DNA of 64,000 nucleotides, taken from the NCBI GenBank assembly GCA_011037195.1, contig JAAEAF010002301.1, forward strand, positions 58,940 to 122,939, given 5' to 3'. Positions within the stretch are counted from its first letter, which is position 1, and every line of letters begins with the position of its first letter. This document shows, piece by piece, positions 57,955-64,000 of this stretch. Source of the stretch: Triatoma infestans. Its lineage: Eukaryota > Arthropoda > Insecta > Hemiptera > Reduviidae. The notes beneath the pieces were generated by a model, which saw only the letters and a list, made by a program, of their open reading frames with translations, ran no database searches and was not told the origin of the DNA. A program made the position numbers and the translations under genes.

Positions 57955-58745
57955 ACCTCTTATACCGCTTTGGCAGTGTTGAAACCTTGCAGAGCTTCTT
58001 CCACTCCCCTCGGTCCTCAGCAAGCTTTCTCCTTCTTCTCTCCAGTCCATCTCTCCAACCCTAAAACCCTTTCTAACATCCTCCTCTCAGGTTCTCCTTT
58101 GACGACCCCGACATATATTCCCTTCCAACACTTGCTTCAAATACTCGTTTGGCCATTTTATCATTGGTCATCCTGGTAAAGTGCCCAAATCTCGTTACTG
58201 ATTGGCTGCAATTTAGTCCACTGCAGGTTTCAACATCCACATTCGGATAGTGGCATTTTGTCCCTTCTTGTCTTACCTCGCACTTTTCTTAGGTGTCGCG
58301 TAACTATCGCTTGGAGCTGGCTTTTTAGACTGATCGTTAGAATCCAAGATTCACTGGAGTAGGTTAAAATTGATAGGAACACTGTTTTGTACACCGCTAT
58401 GTTAGTCTTTGAACAAATCTCTCTCTTTCCTGGTATGCTGTTGTTAACAGCATTAAAGAATCTGCCTGTAGCTCCAATACTTGCACATATTTCCTTTTCT
58501 ATTTTTCCATTTTCATTTAAATGAGCTCCCAAATATTTAAAACATTTTACCCGCTCCATAATTGTTACTTTAACTGTTATTTGTACTGTATCCCCTGCTC
58601 CGCCGATGATTTTTTTCAACATTTACATTTAGTTTTTTTTCTTTTCCACTTCTTCAACCAGGATGTTAATGTTGGCCTGAAAACTTCTCTCACTATCTGC
58701 TGCCACGAGTATATCGCCCGCATAAGCAAGAACATTTAGTATGTG
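57955..58745 (-). pseudogene. RTE-type LINE: RT palm/thumb to C-terminus
   Basis: The minus strand starts with the catalytic box region 'NVLAYAGDILVAADSERSFQ' (about 58690-58735), where YADD has become YAGD. It continues with 'CFKYLGAHLNENGKIEKEI', 'VYKTVFLSILTYSSESW' and 'LRKVRGKTRRDKM' (58230-58622), and after a frame change 'GHFTRMTNDKMAKRVFE' and a basic end 'EWKKLCKVSTLPKRYKR' near 57970. The order YADD, 'YLG', 'L.YG.ESW', 'LR...G.TRRD' is the RTE-class thumb. The 3' end shows a (TATG)n tail on the minus strand (plus 57935-57950). Endonuclease and RT fingers are absent. Confidence 0.85.
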
Positions 58746-58788
58746 TATATATGTATGTGAAAAAATATATCTAATTTTATGTATAATA

Positions 58789-58792
<4 letters not shown>

Positions 58793-58822
<30 letters not shown>
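58793..58822. repeat. (TG)n microsatellite
   Basis: Perfect TG repeat, about 14 units. Confidence 0.95.
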
Positions 58823-58826
<4 letters not shown>

Positions 58827-59789
58827 TATAAATGTCAGATCGCATATTTTCTTTATAAATATAATTTTATCTCGGAATTTTATTCAATAATCCAGCATTA
58901 TTTAGTAGTTATTGATTTATTTTTATGTATTTATTTGTTTATTTATTTATTTTTTACATAATTTAATGAAAGGAAAGTAGAAATAAAAGTAACAAAAAAG
59001 AAAATTGAATAAAAAAAAGAAAAAAAAAAGAAGCAATATATGGATTGTAGAACGTGCGGTGTGCGTGGCGGGAGGAGAGATTTTGCTTGTCAAGTCACGA
59101 GCTACGTATTTGATATCGCTGGTAGTGGCAACATCTGGTGGACTTAGGGGTAACTGGGTAACTTCTCTTGTCTGTGTATGGTATTCTGTATCGGCCTAGT
59201 GCCAGCGTACCCTGTGTTGTACAGATTGTGTACAAACATATATATATGTGTGTGTGTGGGGGGGTGGGCTGGTCTGTGGTGGGAAGGGGACCAATGTGGT
59301 CCGAAGAGGCTCCACAATAACAATACCTAGTCTTGCACAACTCTCTCTAGTGCTAGTAACATCAAATATAACGACCGTAAACCCTTTAGCCTCTAGTTAG
59401 TATCGGTATAACGCAACATGCTTAATAATAGAACTTCGAGGCAAAAAAAATAAAAAATCAAATAAGTTTGCATGATCTTTCATTTAATTAATTACCTATT
59501 TATAATTGTAATATAATTTGTGTGCCTAATAAAGTAACAACTTTTTGCGGTTACATTTTAAGCTCACTTTATAAGCGTGTGTGTGTGTGTGTATATGTGT
59601 GTAGTTTCATGTTGGTGGTAACTTATATTTAAATATTTCGGTTACCTGGATTTTTTTTTGCAGTTGTAGATATTAAATAATTAAGACACTGAAATGTATG
59701 TAGGATGGAGAATTTAGTACAAATTATGGCCATCACCAGCCGTCAGAAGGAGCCGCCTGTGTAGGGAGCAAAATTATTTTGGTTCAAAT
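58823..59789. other. AT-rich DNA with a short GC-richer patch
   Basis: 59050-59340 is GC-richer (C/G runs at 59250-59290) but lacks a recognisable gene. Confidence 0.3.
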
Positions 59790-60051
59790 CTATGTCCGCA
59801 TTTTCATTTACGAGAAGCAGAGCATATACAATAATTGTACAAGCTTCTATAAAGGAATAGCTTCGAGAAGAATATGGTGAGAGGGAATTTCACTTTCGAG
59901 GATTATGGTTTGGGTGTCGCGGTACTATACCCGAGCTGATTGGCAAATTTTTTGACGAGGTCGGAGTAAACCGAAATCACTTGACAACCTTGGTAGAATC
60001 AATTATTTCTAATTCTCTAGGAATTTTAGACATTCATTTATATGAACGATA
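59790..60051 (+). pseudogene. R2-type LINE endonuclease C-terminus, second copy
   Basis: The plus strand reads 'EKQSIYNNCTSFYKG' (about 59810-59855) and, after a frameshift, 'EYGEREFHFRGLWFGCRGTI' then 'FFDEVGVNRNHLTTLVESII', matching the distal half of 6923-7411 (which has 'GEREFRVRGLWFGSRGTIPR'). The stop at about 60049 and the end 'NSLGILDIHLYER' agree with the other copy. The catalytic core is missing here. Confidence 0.82.
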
Positions 60052-60329
60052 AATCAATTTTGGTCTGAATTATTTGAACTATTGTATTTAGAATGAGAAT
60101 AAATTAGTTAGTGTTTGATAAATTCTTTTATACTGTACTTATATACTGTTGTTTATGTTCTCTGTAATAATGTTTTCCTCCTTTATTTCATTTTCAATAA
60201 ATTTAAATTATATTTATATATTTAAACGATATCTTTCCTGATTGACAAGAATACTCTGTAAGTTAGCAACGCAATGTAGTTGTGCAGCCGCACTTTTATA
60301 CTTAAATGTTTTCCTAGAGAAGTAACTTG

Positions 60330-60958
60330 TGTAATGACATGGCAAAGTCATAGCAATGTCAAACCTTCACAACACATAACGAAAAGAAAGAATAATTTAT
60401 AACTAGTGGCCTAGCCGGCCGCTGTCTTCAAGACAAGGCCGCGTCCAAACAAACAAAACCAAAGGTCAATATTTTACATCAAAACAAGCACCGATAAGCT
60501 GGCCACTGACATAAATCGCTGGTCACCGAACCAACCAAGGTCGCACAAGGTCGCACACTAGGACAGATGTCTTGGTGTGAGTGTTGCTAACACTAATATA
60601 TAAACTTCGCCCCATTGGAAAAGGGGATGAAGATACTTCAGTACTTCTTCAAGATCATTATACGTGTAGCAGTTCCGAGTCCCTATACAGTTTTTATTTA
60701 TACTTATTTCCTTAGTTGTGCATCTTAGTTCATTTATTTTAATCATTCTAAATTATTAGTTATTTATCTCCTATTTATTTCTAAGTATTTCTTGTTAATG
60801 GTTACCATCACTCACGTTTAAATTATTGTACAAATACAGTCTATTTTTATAAATTCAGTGTTAATAATTCGAGCACTAACTTCCAAAAATCTCTAAACTA
60901 ACTTCCACCCTCTTCAAGACTACATACCTCAGGAAGCACAATAAACGATTCCACTACA
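60330..60958 (+). mobile_element. Solo LTR, family L1, copy 3, TSD CTTG
   Basis: 629 bp from TGTAATGACATGG to CCACTACA, flanked by exact CTTG (60326-60329, 60959-60962). It lacks the ~30 bp 'gtggttccagccagctgc' segment present in copy 1 but is otherwise collinear with it. Solo, with no internal region. Confidence 0.9.
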
Positions 60959-60962
60959 CTTG

Positions 60963-61504
60963 CCAATACCCAAACATATACATTATTTTGCTAATATAAA
61001 CAACATTTTTCTTTAATTAAGAAGACCACAAAACAAGTGTTTTCCACTGAATCTAAATTTTGAAATATTTAACAATATCACAATACTTCTTTCTATCATA
61101 GAGTTGAGAGAAAGTAATCGCTAAAGACCGAAGCAGTCGATGTCGTTAACCATAAAAAAAAAAAAAGGAGGTATTTATTACGATTTAGAGACTTTAAAAA
61201 AGTAGGCATTTTAAATGTAGTTTCTATAAGAGACGAATATTCATTCGGTGGAAACTCATTTTTGATAATCTACAATATAAATAGATTAGCGGGATATTTA
61301 TACACATTGAAAGCTACTAGTTTTGAGCTACGTAATTTACTAGATAAAAAATTATTTTAATATATAAAATTCCAATATTACCGAAAATAAAATTATTGAC
61401 TTGATAATATCAAGTTTTATTAATTAATGATTCAGTAATACATTCTGACTCTGCAATAAAAAAAAAATAAAAAATTTAAAAAAAAATCAGCAAACAGCTA
61501 ATTA
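60963..61504. other. AT-rich DNA
   Basis: No supported feature; A-runs at 61148-61160 and 61459-61480. Confidence 0.35.
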
Positions 61505-61639
61505 TTACTTTCTCTTACCTCTCCTAAGTAAGAGGAAGTATTGTAATCGTGTTTCAAATATTTTACCATATTCGAGTTTTCACCGGAAATATCCGTTTTG
61601 AGGTCCCCTGAGTCCAAAAAAGTGGTTTTTAGCAAATGA

Positions 61640-61690
<51 letters not shown>

Positions 61691-62047
61691 AATGTGAACA
61701 GCATAGCTCAAAAACGAAAAACCATAGGAAGTTGACACTTGATATTCCGTTTAGGTCTCGCCATGGGATCTGACAGTGGGTATATGCCAAAATTCCTATA
61801 TTACTGTAATAGTTTTTTTTTTTTTTACTTTTTTTACGATTATCTCAAAAAACGCTCCGAGGATTTTCATGAAACATTGTATATCAACTACACTTAGAAA
61901 GAGCTACAGCTTTTATTTGAAACATTTCTTCGAGAAAATTCATTTAAGGGCACTTTTGTGAAAGAGGTACTCAAACTATAAAATTTGTCTGTGACAATTT
62001 TCAGAAGTGGAGTAAGAGAATATGGTGTGAGTGTTTCACACCAGATT
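61505..62047 (+). repeat. Family E repeat, one-monomer copy
   Basis: 5' 'tttctcttacctctcctaag', 'tcgagttttcaccggaaata', a (TG)n tract at 61642-61687, 'agctcaaaaacgaaaaacca', a single monomer ('tctcaaaaaacgctccgagg' near 61841), then directly to the 3' tail 'ggagtaagagaatatggtgt' and 'tttcacaccagatt'. The second monomer is deleted. Confidence 0.85.
61642..61687. repeat. (TG)n microsatellite inside family E
   Basis: About 23 TG units, the longest in the window, at the position where other E copies carry shorter TG-rich tracts. Confidence 0.97.
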
Positions 62048-63600
62048 TTATTTCTGTTTAGTATGCTTGGTTTGTTAGTTAGTCGTTATTTATTAATCCC
62101 CCTTCCGCCACAATAAAGAACTAATTGTCATATTTGTATATTTTTGGCGCGATTATTGTTATGGTTTATATTATTTGAGGCCAAATATTTGATCAAAGTA
62201 ATAGGCCAGTTGTACGCACAACGATTTTGATTTACTTTGGTGAAGTATCGTACGGTATTTTATCGTGAAAGCGTCCCTTGCATACACCACAATATTTTGC
62301 CGTTTATATCTTGCCGTATCAAGTATTTCACATTCACTCATTTGTAATGTTGTTGCTATATGGGTTACTAAACCGTCATCAATTAGCACAATCAGCCTCA
62401 ATTAGCTTTACAGAATTCAGTGTGTTCATCCAGTTAACTAGAGGAGAGAACACGCTTTTTGAAGAACATCGTAAGTATGAGAACAAATTCTTCAATTATT
62501 TTCGAATGTGAATATCATCCTTTTGTGAAATGCATGTGCGACTCTGTTTTGTATTTTGGTTCTGTACTTAGTACAGAAAAACCAAGAGCTTGACACCAAG
62601 GGTTATTTTGTGTATCTTGCGATAGAGAAGAAAAGATGTTCCTAAGTGGCCTCACACTTTGTAATTAGGTAGTAGAGTAAGCTGGTAGGATAGGATAGAG
62701 ATACAACTGATGATAGAAGTCGGATACAGAAACAATAATACACTTATTAATTATCTAATAAAGCTATAACACTAAAATAGTTAATAATACACTATATAAA
62801 CGTCATAAACTAAACAACTATTTTAGCAAAGCCCAATAAATAAATAGCAAAGAACCCAAAAAATAATCTGCTGGAACAGAAGCAGAAGTTAACACTTATG
62901 ATAGATACCGTAAGAATAAAAATCGTAATGTATGTGCAAGCATGCATTTGATTATATAGGCCACTGTATTAACGGGAACGGCACGGTGACCATCCTGCCG
63001 TGAAGAACGGTGTAACCCTGTCATGCCGTGTGGAGATCGTAAAGTGTGAAAGCTTCCATGCTCTTCGACGATCCACTAAAATTTGTTTACCTAACGATCG
63101 AAATTGTCGTGTGTGCATCTGGCCGTACGCTACTAGAGTTATTAACCAATTAAAAAAAACGCCCCATCATCAGTTATTTATCAAAGCAGGCTATTGATCA
63201 AAAGTCTACTACATATCATTTTAAAAGTGTTTATGGAGTTGAAATGTAGGTGATAGTTTAAAAGCAAAAGCCAAGAAACCTGAAATGAATAACAGTATGC
63301 GTAATGCTGTTCTGTAATTTTTGCTATAGTTTTGTAAAGATAATAAACTTGAGGACGGCAATCGAAGGAATAATACATTTGTACTGTCAAACTGGATTGC
63401 ATTTATGGAAACAAATAAAACATTCCATGATATCTGGCTGTTCAATTTTCAATGTGAACTCTCAAAAAAAATTGGCAAATGTGCGCGAAAAAGAAAAACT
63501 TTACTCAAAACTTGAAGAAAATTAAGGGTCATCATTACCATTTTGTGGTCTTGAACCAGCCCTTACCGTCATTAAGAGGTTTCGTGATAAACAGATTAGT
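62048..63600. other. Unrecognised DNA, slightly less AT-rich
   Basis: Contains modest open frames (62171-62401 minus, 63000-63197 plus, 63304-63525 plus) with no motif I can name. 62945-63130 is GC-richer with CpGs. Nothing is called. Confidence 0.3.
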
Positions 63601-64000
63601 CTTGGGGAGACGAGAGTCTTGGTGAAATGCTGGGCGAGAGGGACACGCAGGGGTGCCTCCAAGCTAGAACATTTATAAAAGGAATCAAGCAAGGTGTTTC
63701 GGATTACCTCCTGTCCCTTAGTAGGACAGGTTTAAGGACTTTGCTGGGGGGGTATCTTGTTTAACATAGGGAGGAAGTGTAGTCCTATTTGTCAGAATTG
63801 CGAATCAGGGAAACGGTGTATCACTATTTATGTCAGTGTCCCCGTGTCGGTGGTAGTAGGTTTCGCGTATGTGGGAAGGTACCACAGATATCTTGGGATA
63901 CTGTAGACTGACCGGTAGGCTACCGGGAGAGACTATTTAAGAGGATGATATGGGAGGCATCGGGGGGGGGGGGATAAAAGCCATATAGGCTTAGGTCTCA
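63601..64000 (+). pseudogene. LINE 3' end (I/Jockey-like), runs off window end
   Basis: The plus strand reads, with frame changes, 'GIKQGVSDYLLSLSRTGLRT', then 'CSPICQNC', 'ETVYHYLCQCPRVGGSRF' and 'YRERLFKRMIWEAS'. The CxxC...H...C knuckle and the following aromatic/basic end are typical of LINEs with an RNase H domain. The TTA/TAA tail is not reached. A G-run at 63962-63973 precedes the end. Confidence 0.7.

Noticed and set aside
61498..61704. Thr-His repeat protein
   Set aside because: Translation of the (TG)n microsatellite in family E; the same applies to 27234-27486 and 25947-26141.
1..64000. Endogenous viral elements, promoters, terminators or origins
   Set aside because: No viral protein motif was seen, and Pol II promoters or terminators cannot be called reliably from AT-rich eukaryotic DNA without other data.

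Overview
This is an AT-rich eukaryotic window, most likely from an invertebrate animal and probably an arthropod. The basis is its mix of mariner/Tc1 and PIF/Harbinger DNA transposons, R2-type endonuclease LINEs, Jockey/I-type and RTE-type LINEs and tRNA-derived SINEs; the species cannot be named. I find no intact host gene, no rRNA or functional tRNA gene and no CRISPR array. Nearly every long open frame is decayed transposon coding sequence or low-complexity DNA. The window is a graveyard of nested mobile elements, several of which can be bounded exactly by target-site duplications (TSDs).

Layout. 1-605: one arm of a dispersed repeat whose inverted partner lies at 33.12-33.71 kb. 1.2-2.4 kb: RNase-H LINE fragment (-), with relatives at 19.0 and 24.8 kb. 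3.1-4.0 kb: another LINE 3' end (-). 5.08-5.74 kb: solo LTR, with sister LTRs at 10.9 and 60.3 kb. 5.75-6.5 kb: a BESS-like exon and a foldback element. 6.9-7.46 kb: R2-type zinc knuckle plus endonuclease (-), second copy at 59.8 kb. 8.6, 17.3 and 48.8 kb: three copies of an unusual ~445-bp SINE with flanking TSDs. 13.0-13.7 kb: AATTAC-type low-complexity block. 25.2-28.3 kb: three consecutive copies of an internally duplicated ~1-kb repeat, here called family E, with many more fragments across the window. 31.1-32.05 kb: minisatellite with higher-order structure. 34.4-36.9 kb: a minus-strand family E copy split by a 767-bp LTR and a 569-bp palindrome, each with its own 5-bp TSD. 37.1-38.5 kb: Tc1/mariner-type pseudogene with TIRs. 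38.7-41.2 kb: an older mariner relic plus a ~440-bp direct repeat. 41.7-42.8 kb: three SINE copies. 44.98-48.64 kb: 5'-truncated LINE with a 16-bp TSD, interrupted by a 971-bp PIF/Harbinger element with a TAA TSD. 50.36-51.63 kb: mariner with TIRs and TA TSD. 54.8-55.17 kb: foldback. 57.95-58.75 kb: RTE-type LINE (-). 63.6-64.0 kb: LINE 3' end.

Nothing here forms a cooperative pathway; the links are parasitic. The SINEs would need LINE machinery supplied elsewhere. The Harbinger copy keeps the two-gene plan of that superfamily (transposase and MADF DNA-binding protein, convergent) but has lost most of both. Both reverse transcriptases whose active site is readable carry a substitution in the YADD box.

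The most promising unusual object is the ~445-bp SINE. Three copies with 9-12 bp TSDs show that the retroposed unit includes about 230 bp upstream of the tRNA-like promoter, including a conserved GNRA-type hairpin. Family E is second, with hairpin-forming ends, an exact 15-bp inverted repeat, a resident (TG)n tract and a duplicated ~295-bp core. All calls come from reading the sequence; no database search was run.
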